From the NCBI GenBank assembly GCA_048594725.1, contig JBMDXA010000219.1, positions 1-26,518 of the forward strand: a stretch of 26,518 nucleotides of DNA. The letters run 5' to 3'. This document shows positions 8,662 through 15,821 of the stretch, in pieces. Source of the stretch: JAFDZV01 sp048594725 (GTDB taxonomy: Bacteria; Bacteroidota; Ignavibacteria; OLB7). How positions within the stretch are numbered: the stretch's first letter is position 1; the number at the start of each line of letters is the position of its first letter. Both the position numbers and the translations under genes were made by a program. Below the pieces are notes generated by a model, which had not been told where the DNA came from, searched no databases, and saw nothing but the letters and a program-made list of their open reading frames with translations.

Positions 8662-10290
8662 ATGAAGATCATTCCGATACAGCTTTCTCATAGATACCGG
8701 CACGGAGCCGGAGAGGGGATCTGCCGGGAACGCTGCCGGTTAGCCGCCGGAAGAAGAGAGCGGTTTAATGCGCTTCTTCTGTTCTCCTTCTTTTTCCTTC
8801 CAGCCCTTTCCCTGCTGGCGCAGCAGCGGGCCGATCCGGTCGCCATCGGGATGGGGCGCTCCTCGGTGGCAACCGCGCGCGGGCTCTCGGCGCTCTACTC
8901 CAATATCGGCGCGCTCGGGCTGGATGCGCTGGGCAAGTACGACAGCCTCCAGGATGTGGAGATCGATCTCTCGTTTCTGCCGGTGGGGGTATCGGCGGGG
9001 TCCACGTATCTGAACTCCTCGGAGCTGGACTTCGTGTTCGACAAGAAGGATAGCGGGATCTTCACCGATGCCGATCGTCTGCGGCTTGCCGGGCTGCTGG
9101 AGGAGGGGCGGCTCTCGGCCGATGCCGCCGCCGATATCGTGGAGCTTCGCATACGTGCCCCGCGCATCGGCGCGATCGGGATACGCTACGGCCACCGCGT
9201 GCGGGCCAGGATGAGCTTCCCGGAGAATTTCCGTACCGGCGTGCTGGGCAGCGGCGATGTCTTCAGCCAGGGGCAGACCTTCGAGAACCCGGAGATCGGC
9301 GGGGAATGGACCCGCTCGCTGAACGTGACGCTGGCGACCGCGTTCGAGCGGCGCAATACCGACAAGAGCGCCTCGGAGTTCTGGATGCCGGCGTTCGGCG
9401 TGGGCATGAGCCTGGGGTATATGGAGGGGATCGTGCATTACGATGTGGACCCGAAGAGCTGGGCCAGAACCGAGGTGATACCCTCCCCGCCCGGCGCCAC
9501 CTACAGGAGCATCGGGGTGAGCGGCTATTACACCTTCCGCAGCTCCCAGCCTATCGACAGCACGTTCAACGCGTCCGACGCTATTCTCAGCACCGCTCTG
9601 TTCGACCGCAAAGTGGCCGCCGCCGATGGATGGGAGGGAGGATTGGGCATTTCGGTGGTGATCCTCAGAAAGCTCAAGGAGGCCGATGTGGAGATTGTGG
9701 GAAGCCCGCTGGAGGCCGAGAAGGTGCGCGTGTCGGACAACGACGTGCGCGACGCGCTTCTGTTCGGGATCACCCTGGAGGGGATGGGAGGGCTGAACTG
9801 GTTCGGCAGCAACCGCGAGCGCCGCTACCCGAACATCAGCGACACCCTCACCGACGAGCTGGGCGGGGTCTCCAACGATGTGATCTACCGGTACGAGGCC
9901 AAGCTCGATACCATCGGCACGTTCCGCTCCCGGCTTCCGATGCAGATGCGGATGGGGCTGGGCGCCGATCTTACCGCGTTCTTCCCGGCGATCGCCGGCG
10001 ACCTGGTGGCGGGGGTGGAGGCGGCGTTCGATCTGAACGACCAGATCGGCAGCGAGGGTGCGCCACGGGTTTCCATCGGCGGCGAGTGGAAGCCGAGCCA
10101 GGAGTTCGCGGTCCGCACCGGGTTCCAGTTCGGCGGGGATCTCGGCGTGGCGATGTCGGCCGGGATCGGTTTCCGCCCCCTGCGCTGGCTGATGCTGGAT
10201 GTTGCCACCTCGGAGCTGACGAGCCTCTTCTTCTCCGATCGCCGCCGCCTGGATCTGGCGCTCCGTCTCTCCACCCAGATCAGGATGTAG
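8662..10290 (+). CDS. Outer-membrane beta-barrel protein, paralog 2 (PorV/DUF5723-like)
   Basis: This protein of about 542 residues is paralogous to the one at 2578-4020. Shared markers in order are RADPVAIGMGRSSVATARG, GSTYLNS, YGHRVRARMSFPE, a YTFRSSQP segment, and a C-terminal barrel end with GIGFRPLRWLMLDVA. A hydrophobic signal (ALLLFSFFFLPALSLLAQ) precedes the mature part. However, about 38 Arg-rich residues lie between the ATG at 8662 and that signal (47 from the ATG at 8635), which is unusual. An ATG at 8768, exactly where a normal signal peptide should begin, is out of frame by one base. Either the signal has a long N-region or a one-base difference has occurred here. Function is unknown; it is predicted to sit in the outer membrane. 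Confidence 0.72.
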   Translation: MKIIPIQLSHRYRHGAGEGICRERCRLAAGRRERFNALLLFSFFFLPALSLLAQQRADPVAIGMGRSSVATARGLSALYSNIGALGLDALGKYDSLQDVEIDLSFLPVGVSAGSTYLNSSELDFVFDKKDSGIFTDADRLRLAGLLEEGRLSADAAADIVELRIRAPRIGAIGIRYGHRVRARMSFPENFRTGVLGSGDVFSQGQTFENPEIGGEWTRSLNVTLATAFERRNTDKSASEFWMPAFGVGMSLGYMEGIVHYDVDPKSWARTEVIPSPPGATYRSIGVSGYYTFRSSQPIDSTFNASDAILSTALFDRKVAAADGWEGGLGISVVILRKLKEADVEIVGSPLEAEKVRVSDNDVRDALLFGITLEGMGGLNWFGSNRERRYPNISDTLTDELGGVSNDVIYRYEAKLDTIGTFRSRLPMQMRMGLGADLTAFFPAIAGDLVAGVEAAFDLNDQIGSEGAPRVSIGGEWKPSQEFAVRTGFQFGGDLGVAMSAGIGFRPLRWLMLDVATSELTSLFFSDRRRLDLALRLSTQIRM

Positions 10291-10291
10291 A

Positions 10292-10326
10292 GATTTTCGA
10301 TTTACGATTTTGGATTTTCGATTGGG
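10292..10326. repeat. GATTTTCGATT-type short repeat array
   Basis: The units GATTTTCGATT, ACGATTTTGG and ATTTTCGATTGG follow each other directly after the barrel gene stop. Related arrays occur at 14354-14386 (opposite strand), 17157-17175, 20628-20640, 20782-20820 and 26430-26504. They resemble the short tandemly repeated heptamer-like sequences found between genes in other bacteria. Confidence 0.7.
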
Positions 10327-10405
10327 GAGAAGGGGACTGGAGTCGGGGAGGGCTAGGGCGGAAGAGTGGGCGCGGCGGAAGCATGGAAAAGGATGAACAT
10401 GAAAA

Positions 10406-10444
10406 GAGGGGGAGCCCGTACGATGGATGATCGGGCTCTCCCTC
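10406..10444. terminator. Hairpin downstream of barrel gene 2
   Basis: GAGGGGGAGCCCG at 10406-10418 pairs with CGGGCTCTCCCTC at 10432-10444 (one G-T pair), giving a 13-bp stem with a 13-base loop. There is no T-run. It lies 116 bp after the barrel gene stop and may protect or end that transcript. Confidence 0.45.
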
Positions 10445-10457
10445 TTCGCTACTATCG

Positions 10458-10609
10458 AGAGCGGATTGCAATTGAGTTACGCCTTTTCAGAGCAGGAAGA
10501 ATGGGCCGCTCCTACGGAGCTTCCGGAGTGGGGAAAAGGGAGTGTGCATGCTACAGATGGGTGCCCCCTACGGGGGCCACGAGCGAGTAACCATAGTGAA
10601 ATCCGCTCT
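10458..10609. repeat. 152-bp terminal-inverted-repeat element, copy 1 (REPIN/MITE-like)
   Basis: A left end AGAGCGGATTGCAATTGAGTTAC (10458-10480, first 20: AGAGCGGATTGCAATTGAGT) matches the reverse complement of the right end (10587-10609) at most positions. Inside are two hairpins with the same TAC loop, GCTCCTACGGAGC near 10508-10520 and GTGCCCCCTACGGGGGCCAC at 10561-10580, separated by a variable spacer. A second copy at 22402-22550 keeps both ends and both hairpins but differs in the spacer. It encodes no protein. The layout suggests a non-autonomous mobile or REP-doublet element, but no transposase is in view. Confidence 0.8.
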
Positions 10610-10757
10610 ACGTACCTATGGATACGTTTTCTGAGATCCCCGGCACTGTTCGCACGGAGTTATGACTCCGTGCGATGTGCGGGCAGCAGGGAGCGCCCAG
10701 TGGAACTCCGCGACACCACAACAACAGAATCTCAGATAACGTTTGCCGAAGTACGTA
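10609..10757. repeat. Second, unrelated inverted-repeat element abutting copy 1
   Basis: The arm TACGTACCTATGGATACGTT... at 10609-10637 matches the reverse complement of 10729-10757 at 23 of 29 positions by eye. Both arms begin TACGTAC and end CTGAGAT. A perfect 10-bp hairpin (CGCACGGAGT, loop TATG, ACTCCGTGCG) sits inside at 10651-10674. It directly abuts the preceding element and ends 18 bp before the stop of the clpB-like gene, so it may double as the 3' end structure of that gene. No second copy was found in the window. Confidence 0.65.
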
Positions 10758-10775
10758 CTATCTACTAACCACGCT

Positions 10776-12119
10776 CTACTCATCCCCCTTCTCGAACTCT
10801 ATCAGTCCCTGCTCGTCCAGGACCACGCGCACCACGTCGCCGGAGACGAACTGCCCTTCCAGAAGCATCGTGGAGAGGGGATTGACCAGATAGCGCTGGA
10901 TGACGCGGCGCAGGGGGCGGGCGCCGTAGGCGATATCGTACCCCAGCTTCGCTATCCAGTCCTTTGCCTCGTCGGTGATCTCGAAGGAGATGTTGTTGGC
11001 CTTCAGCATCCGGTCCACCCGTTCCACCTGGATATCGACGATGCGCCGGATCTCCTCCGGCGTCAGCGGCTTGAAGATGATGATGTCGTCGATACGGTTC
11101 AGGAACTCCGGCCGCAACTGCGCGCGCAGAAGCTCCATCAGCTTCACCCGCATCTCTCCCATCACCGATTCCCGGTTCTCCGCGGTGATCTGCCCGAGGC
11201 GTTCCTGGATCAGATGCGATCCGATGTTGGAGGTCATGATGACGATCGTGTTCTTGAAGCTCACCACATGCCCCTGGCTGTCGGTGAGATGCCCCTCGTC
11301 GAGCACCTGGAGCAGGATGTTGAACACCTCCGGATGCGCCTTTTCGATCTCGTCCAGCAGGATCACCGAATAGGGGCGGCGGCGCACCGCCTCGGTAAGC
11401 TGGCCCCCCTCCTCGTAGCCCACGTAGCCGGGAGGGGCTCCTATCAGGCGGGAGACCGCGAACTTCTCCATGTATTCCGACATGTCGATACGGACCATGG
11501 CCCGCTCGTCATCGAACAGAAACTCCGCCAGGGCGCGCGCCAGCTCGGTCTTGCCCACGCCGGTGGTTCCCATGAAGATGAACGAGCCGATGGGGCGGTT
11601 CTGATCCTGGAGACCGGCGCGGGAGCGGCGGATGGCGTTTGCCACGGCGGTAACCGCCTCGTCCTGGCCTATCACCCGGTCGTGCAGCAGATCCTCCATC
11701 CGTATCAGCTTGGTCCGTTCGCTCTCCAGCATGCGCGAGACCGGGATGCCGGTCCATTTGGAGATCACCTCGGCGATATCGTCGGCATCCACCTCCTCCT
11801 TGAGCATGCGGTGGACGCTTTGCGCCTCTTCCAGCCGGGCGTTGGTTTCGGAGAGCTGTTTTTCCAGATCGGTGATCCTGCCGTAGCGGATCTCGGCCAC
11901 CTTTCCGAGATCGCCCTCGCGCTCGTAGTTGGCCGCCTCGGTCTTCAGCCCCTCGATCTGGCTTTTCATGGCGCGCAGGGAACTTATCAGATCCTTCTCG
12001 AGTTGCCACTGGGTCTTCAGTTCGGCGCGCTGCTCCTGAAGTCCGGCAAGCTCTTCGTCGATCTCGCGCAGCCGGTTTCTGGTCGCTGCGAGGAGATCCT
12101 GCTGGTCACCTATTGGCAT
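10776..12119 (-). CDS. ClpB-like AAA+ disaggregase lacking N-domain and first ATPase ring
   Basis: This 447-residue protein aligns with the second half of ClpB. Residues 1-115 match the later part of the coiled-coil middle domain (including a GDLGKVAEIRYGRITDLEKQL segment). They are followed by KWTGIPVSRM and a complete second AAA+ domain: Walker A GTTGVGKT (184-191), pore loop GYVG (231-234), Walker B VILLDE (252-257), sensor-1 TSN (296-298), arginine finger R342 in LNRIDD, and sensor-2 GAR (399-401). Walker A lysine 190 corresponds to K611 of E. coli ClpB, so about 420 residues are missing in front: N-domain, first ATPase domain and the first helix of the middle domain. The ATG has a good GGAGG seven bases upstream (12127-12131), and no trace of the missing part is seen upstream. 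It could be a working single-ring protein or a decayed remnant; all visible catalytic residues are intact. Confidence 0.88.
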   Translation of the reverse strand: MPIGDQQDLLAATRNRLREIDEELAGLQEQRAELKTQWQLEKDLISSLRAMKSQIEGLKTEAANYEREGDLGKVAEIRYGRITDLEKQLSETNARLEEAQSVHRMLKEEVDADDIAEVISKWTGIPVSRMLESERTKLIRMEDLLHDRVIGQDEAVTAVANAIRRSRAGLQDQNRPIGSFIFMGTTGVGKTELARALAEFLFDDERAMVRIDMSEYMEKFAVSRLIGAPPGYVGYEEGGQLTEAVRRRPYSVILLDEIEKAHPEVFNILLQVLDEGHLTDSQGHVVSFKNTIVIMTSNIGSHLIQERLGQITAENRESVMGEMRVKLMELLRAQLRPEFLNRIDDIIIFKPLTPEEIRRIVDIQVERVDRMLKANNISFEITDEAKDWIAKLGYDIAYGARPLRRVIQRYLVNPLSTMLLEGQFVSGDVVRVVLDEQGLIEFEKGDE

Positions 12120-12561
12120 AATCTTTCCTCCGGATTACTACTGGATGCAAGCAAAGTATGGGAGCGATATCGGGCGATCCGCCCGGCGGGGTTACGCCGG
12201 CGGCCGCTCGATGTACACCGGAAAGGGGAGAGCGATTGCCGGGGGCATTCGTGCTCCGGCCGCAAAGGTTACAACCTGCGTACCGGTGGATCGTTCAGTA
12301 GTTGGTTGAGCATACGAATTTATGTTCCCCGAAGTTTTTCGCAGAAGGCTGACGATAAACTTTTACAATCCGGTTGTTCGATCCGCGCAGTTCGGTATTT
12401 TAGAGTTCGTACTTGTCCCCCCGGGCCGGTGTGTGGCGGATGGCAGGAGTTAAGGCCTCAACTTTTCGGTATGATCGGTGTCTATCGATCCGTGCCGGTG
12501 GTGCGGAGACCTCCTGCCGGAGCAGCGGAGCGCCGGTTCATTCAAACGACAACAAGACTTC
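12120..12561. other. Divergent intergenic region between the clpB-like gene and plsY
   Basis: No gene is seen in these 442 bases. A GGAGG ribosome binding site for the minus-strand clpB-like gene is at 12127-12131. A hairpin CCGGCG/CGCCGG lies at 12183-12200. A TAACCTTTG on the minus strand at 12263-12271 is close to, but not exactly, a TAnnTTTG -7 box. The CIRCE heat-shock operator is not present. Nothing clear was found for plsY on the + strand. Confidence 0.5.
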
Positions 12562-13227
12562 ATGGAAATTCTTCTCATCATCCTGGTCAGTTACCTTATA
12601 GGCTCGATACCGTCGGCCCTGATCATCAGCAAGGTGTTCTACGGATTCGATATCAGGCAGAAGGGGAGCGGGAACATGGGGAGCACCAATACCTTCCGGG
12701 TATTGGGATGGAAGGCCGGAGTGATCGTGCAGCTGCTGGACATCCTGAAGGGGGTGGCCGCGGTGGTGATCGCCGTGAAGATCTTCAACGGCGTGCTTCC
12801 GTTTCCGAACGCCACGGGGTTCGAGGATATCACCGTGGTGAAGACCATTGCGGGTGTGGCGGCGGTGATGGGGCATGTCTGGACCGCGTTCGCCGGGTTT
12901 CGCGGCGGCAAGGGGATCAATACTGCGCTGGGCATGCTGATAGGCATAGCCCCGGTGGAGCTTGCCGTGGCCGTGGGGATCTTCCTGCTGGTGGTGTTCG
13001 CCTCCGGCTATATCTCGCTCGGCTCCATCCTTGCGGCGGTTTCGCTTCCCACCACCATGGTGGTGCGCTACAACATCTTCCATGTGAACATCGAAGGATA
13101 TCATACGCTGATATTCTTCTGCATCGGCCTGGCGGTGCTCATCATCTTTACCCACCGCGCCAATATCCGCCGTCTGGCCGAAGGGCGCGAGAATCGTTTC
13201 AACAAGCTTCGCATCTTTCATCGATAG
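12562..13227 (+). CDS. plsY: Glycerol-3-phosphate acyltransferase PlsY
   Basis: This 221-residue inner-membrane enzyme transfers an acyl group from acyl-phosphate to sn-glycerol-3-phosphate, giving lysophosphatidic acid, the first acylation step of phospholipid synthesis. Its motifs are visible: SYLIGSIPSALIISK in the first membrane helix, GSGNMGSTNTFRVLG (glycerol-phosphate binding loop), GHVWTAFAGFRGGKGINTALG (second cytosolic loop), and SGYISLGSI. At least five hydrophobic segments are present. The frame is open upstream to 12478, but the ATG at 12562 begins directly with the first membrane helix (MEILLIILVSYLIGS) and fits the family length. gpsA starts four bases after the stop, so product supply and use are co-encoded. 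Confidence 0.96.
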   Translation: MEILLIILVSYLIGSIPSALIISKVFYGFDIRQKGSGNMGSTNTFRVLGWKAGVIVQLLDILKGVAAVVIAVKIFNGVLPFPNATGFEDITVVKTIAGVAAVMGHVWTAFAGFRGGKGINTALGMLIGIAPVELAVAVGIFLLVVFASGYISLGSILAAVSLPTTMVVRYNIFHVNIEGYHTLIFFCIGLAVLIIFTHRANIRRLAEGRENRFNKLRIFHR

Positions 13228-13231
13228 CAGC

Positions 13232-14230
13232 ATGACCGTAGGTTTTATCGGCGCCGGAAGCTGGGGTACCACTCTGGCGGTTCATGTTGCCTCGCTCGGC
13301 AATGATGTTCTCCTGTGGGCACATGGGGATGAGCAGCGCCGGCGGCTTCATAGCGACCGCGAGAACCGGCTGTATCTTCCCGGCATCGCCTTTCCCCCAT
13401 CAGTTACCATCGTGGATGAACCTTCCGACGCCGCTCTGGCGCCGGTGGTGGTGGTGGCTACCCCCACGCAGTTCATCCGTCGCTCCCTCGCCTCGGTCTC
13501 CCCGGAAACTCTGGCCGGCTCGGTCGTGGTGAGCGTTTCCAAAGGGATTGAAAAGGGATCGCTTCTCCGTATCAGCGAGTTGCTGGAACAGACCCACCGG
13601 GTGGAGCCGGGGCGCTTCGTGGCGCTTTCCGGGCCCAGCCATGCCGAGGAGGTTGCCGATGGCATCCCCACGCTGCTGGTGGCGGCAAGCCCGTCGCTGG
13701 AGAATGCGATGCTGGTGCAGGATCTGTTCACATCGGAAACCTTCCGGGTGTATGCCAACGAGGATCTGCTCGGGGTGGAGCTTGGCGGGGCGCTGAAGAA
13801 TGTGATCGCCGTGTGCGCCGGCATTCTCGACGGCCTTACCTTCGGCGACAACACCAAGGCCGCGCTCATCACGCGCGGTCTGGCGGAGATCTCCCGTCTC
13901 GGCACTGCGCTCGGGTCCAACCCCCATACCTTCAGCGGACTTTCCGGACTGGGGGATCTGGTGGTTACCTGTACCAGCCGCCACAGCCGGAACCGGTTCG
14001 TGGGAGAGCAGATCGGCCGGGGGCGGAAGCTGCCGGAGATCATGGCCGAGATGAACATGGTGGCCGAAGGGGTCACCACCACCGAATCGGCCTACCAGCT
14101 TGCTGCCCGCTACGAGGTGGAAACCCCTATTATCAACGAGGTCTACCGGGTGCTGTTCGAGGGGAAGGACCCCCGTGAAGCTACCTTCTCGCTGATGACC
14201 CGGCAGACCAAACATGAGATATGGGCGTAG
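13232..14230 (+). CDS. gpsA: NAD(P)-dependent glycerol-3-phosphate dehydrogenase GpsA
   Basis: This 332-residue cytosolic enzyme reduces dihydroxyacetone phosphate to sn-glycerol-3-phosphate, the PlsY substrate. The N-terminal Rossmann motif is VGFIGAGSWGTTLA. VSVSKGIEKGS and ALSGPSHAEEV follow, then the catalytic-domain signature LGGALKNVIAVCAGILDGL with its conserved lysine, GDNTKAALITRGLAEI, and SGLGDLVVTCTSRHSRN. The length is typical and the start is fixed by the Rossmann strand. It is probably cotranscribed with plsY. A hairpin (GCGGGC TAAC GCCCGC, 14260-14275) lies 30 bp after the stop. Confidence 0.97.
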   Translation: MTVGFIGAGSWGTTLAVHVASLGNDVLLWAHGDEQRRRLHSDRENRLYLPGIAFPPSVTIVDEPSDAALAPVVVVATPTQFIRRSLASVSPETLAGSVVVSVSKGIEKGSLLRISELLEQTHRVEPGRFVALSGPSHAEEVADGIPTLLVAASPSLENAMLVQDLFTSETFRVYANEDLLGVELGGALKNVIAVCAGILDGLTFGDNTKAALITRGLAEISRLGTALGSNPHTFSGLSGLGDLVVTCTSRHSRNRFVGEQIGRGRKLPEIMAEMNMVAEGVTTTESAYQLAARYEVETPIINEVYRVLFEGKDPREATFSLMTRQTKHEIWA

Positions 14231-14244
14231 TTCTTAGCAGGAAG

Positions 14245-14289
14245 GTCAGTAGTCCGTTCGCGGGCTAACGCCCGCTGTCAGTAGTCCGT
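14245..14289. repeat. GTCAGTAGTCCGT direct repeats around a hairpin
   Basis: The 13-mer GTCAGTAGTCCGT occurs at 14245-14257 and again at 14277-14289. Between them lies a perfect hairpin, GCGGGC-TAAC-GCCCGC (14260-14275). It follows gpsA and could weaken read-through into waaA. A GATTTTCGATT-family array in reverse orientation (14354-14386) lies just downstream. Confidence 0.6.
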
Positions 14290-14395
14290 GGTCGTTGTTT
14301 CGGGAGCTACCGGCGTATATCGTGCAGTTCCGGTACAACAGCCACGGACATTTCCCCCAATCGAAAATCCAAAATCGTCAATCCCCTCATCCTCC

Positions 14396-15691
14396 TTGTG
14401 GATCGTACTGTACCGCGCGCTTATCCAGCCCCTTTTCTCCATTATGCTCCGGATCGTGGCGCTATGGTCGCCGAAGGTTCGCCGGGGGCTTGACGGACGC
14501 CGCAACTGGCAAGGGCAGCTCGGCGGGGGGATGGCCGCCCGCCGGGACGATAAGCCGGGTTCCGGTGCGGGGGATAGCGTCCGCCGGATTCATTTTCATG
14601 CGGCATCGGTGGGGGAGTTCGAGCAGGCCAAACCGCTCATCGAGGCCCTTCGCGCCGATGCGAACCAGTATCTGATCACCGCGTCATTCTTCTCGCCGAG
14701 CGGTTACGAGCAGCAGGGAAGCTACTCCGCGCTCGATGCCGCCTGTTACCTTCCACCGGATCGCCCCGCCCCGATGGCGGCCTTCTTCGATCTGCTTCGC
14801 CCCGATCTCGTGATCGTCATCCGCTACGATCTCTGGCCCGAATTCATGCTCCAGGCGAAGCGCCGCGATATCCCGGTAGTGCTTGCCTGCGGCGTGATGC
14901 GGGAGGATTCCGCCCGTTTCCGGCCGCTGCTCCGGGAGTTCTTCGCGAAGCTCTACGGCATGCTGGCGCTGATCCATGCGGTGGGGGATGATGACCGGCG
15001 CGCCTTCAGCCTGCTTGCCCCGGCGGTGGCATCGGAGACCGCCGGCGATACCCGCTACGACCGTGTGTTCGCCCGGGCACGGGCCGCGGCCGATCTTCCC
15101 GCGTTCACTCCGGAGTTGATCGCCGGGCGCCTGGTGCTGGTGGCCGGGAGCACCTGGCCGCCGGACGAGGAGCTGCTGGGTGAAATAGCTTCGCGCGATG
15201 ACCTTCTTCTGATACTGGTCCCCCACGAGCCCACCAGGGAGCATGTGGCGGGGCTGCTGAACGCATTTCCGGGGAGCGTTTCCCTCTCGGCGATCGAGCG
15301 CGGGGAAGCCGGAGCAACGGTGCGCGCGGTGGTGGTGGATCGTACCGGCATCCTCTCGGCGCTCTACCGGATCGGCGATCTGGCCTATGTGGGCGGAGCG
15401 TTCGGCGAGGGGGTGCACAGCGTGCTGGAGCCGGCCGCCTACGGGGTCCCGGTGCTCTGCGGGCCAGGCATCGGACGCTCGCGCGATGCCGAGGAGATGC
15501 ATCGTGAAGGAGCCTTGTTTCTGGTAGGGAATGGCCCGGAGCTTCGCGAGCGGGTGCGCCAGCTTGCCGAGGAACCGGAGCGGAGGGAGGAGATGGGACG
15601 CCAGGTGCGGGCGTTCGTGGAACGGAGAGTAGGGGGGAGCGGGAGGATCATCGGTTCGTTGCGGCGGCGGGGTCTGCTGCCGCCTGTCTGA
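14396..15691 (+). CDS. waaA: 3-deoxy-D-manno-octulosonic acid (Kdo) transferase
   Basis: About 431 residues. The enzyme transfers Kdo from CMP-Kdo to lipid A precursor at the inner membrane. The conserved N-terminal membrane anchor LYRALIQPLFSIMLR is present. HFHAASVGEFEQAKPLIEAL follows with the catalytic glutamate of the SVGE motif, then LITASFFSPSGYE, IRYDLWPEFMLQAKRR, VLVAGSTWPPDEELL, LVPHEPTREH, and the donor-site region LAYVGGAFGEGVHSVLEPAAYGVPVLCGP. The frame is open to 14288, but the part before 14396 is repeat-derived sequence. The TTG at 14396 places the start exactly before the family N-terminus (WIVLYRALIQP); an ATG at 14444 would cut the anchor. Supply of Kdo-lipid A implies a Gram-negative outer membrane. 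Confidence 0.93.
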   Translation: MWIVLYRALIQPLFSIMLRIVALWSPKVRRGLDGRRNWQGQLGGGMAARRDDKPGSGAGDSVRRIHFHAASVGEFEQAKPLIEALRADANQYLITASFFSPSGYEQQGSYSALDAACYLPPDRPAPMAAFFDLLRPDLVIVIRYDLWPEFMLQAKRRDIPVVLACGVMREDSARFRPLLREFFAKLYGMLALIHAVGDDDRRAFSLLAPAVASETAGDTRYDRVFARARAAADLPAFTPELIAGRLVLVAGSTWPPDEELLGEIASRDDLLLILVPHEPTREHVAGLLNAFPGSVSLSAIERGEAGATVRAVVVDRTGILSALYRIGDLAYVGGAFGEGVHSVLEPAAYGVPVLCGPGIGRSRDAEEMHREGALFLVGNGPELRERVRQLAEEPERREEMGRQVRAFVERRVGGSGRIIGSLRRRGLLPPV

Positions 15692-15720
15692 AGGAGTCCG
15701 GGAGAATCTGTGCCGCGGAA

Positions 15721-15752
15721 TGGGGAAACGGTACAGTTTGCCACCATTTTTT
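15721..15752 (+). terminator. Probable intrinsic terminator after waaA
   Basis: TGGGGAAAC at 15721-15729 can pair with GTTTGCCACCA at 15736-15746 with two bulges, followed directly by TTTTTT at 15747-15752. The stem is weak but the position (about 30 bp past the stop) fits. Confidence 0.45.
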
Positions 15753-15786
15753 CGGTAGTGTGACGGCTCCTCTCGCCTCAAATCTC

Positions 15787-15794
15787 TATCTTTG
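15787..15794 (+). promoter_or_regulatory. Bacteroidota-type -7 box for larC (TATCTTTG)
   Basis: TATCTTTG matches the TAnnTTTG consensus and lies 27 bp before the larC ATG at 15822, directly after the waaA terminator. The upstream -33 element is not obvious. Confidence 0.5.
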
Positions 15795-15821
15795 CACCCT
15801 CTCAAACCGAACTCCAGCCTC

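Noticed and set aside
9306..10430. A 374-codon + strand frame overlapping barrel gene 2 in another phase
   Set aside because: It is Arg/Gly/Ala-rich and carries no signal or domain, while the barrel frame has a signal peptide and paralog motifs.
10291..10775. A CRISPR-like array
   Set aside because: The repeats are inverted pairs and hairpins, not evenly spaced direct repeats with unique spacers, and no cas gene is nearby.
12120..12561. A CIRCE-type heat-shock operator for the clpB-like gene
   Set aside because: No TTAGCACTC-N9-GAGTGCTAA match is present; only unrelated short palindromes are seen.
10743..13235. An 830-codon + strand frame across the clpB-like gene and plsY
   Set aside because: It is antisense to the AAA+ motifs in its first half and out of frame with plsY in its second half; no domain is seen.
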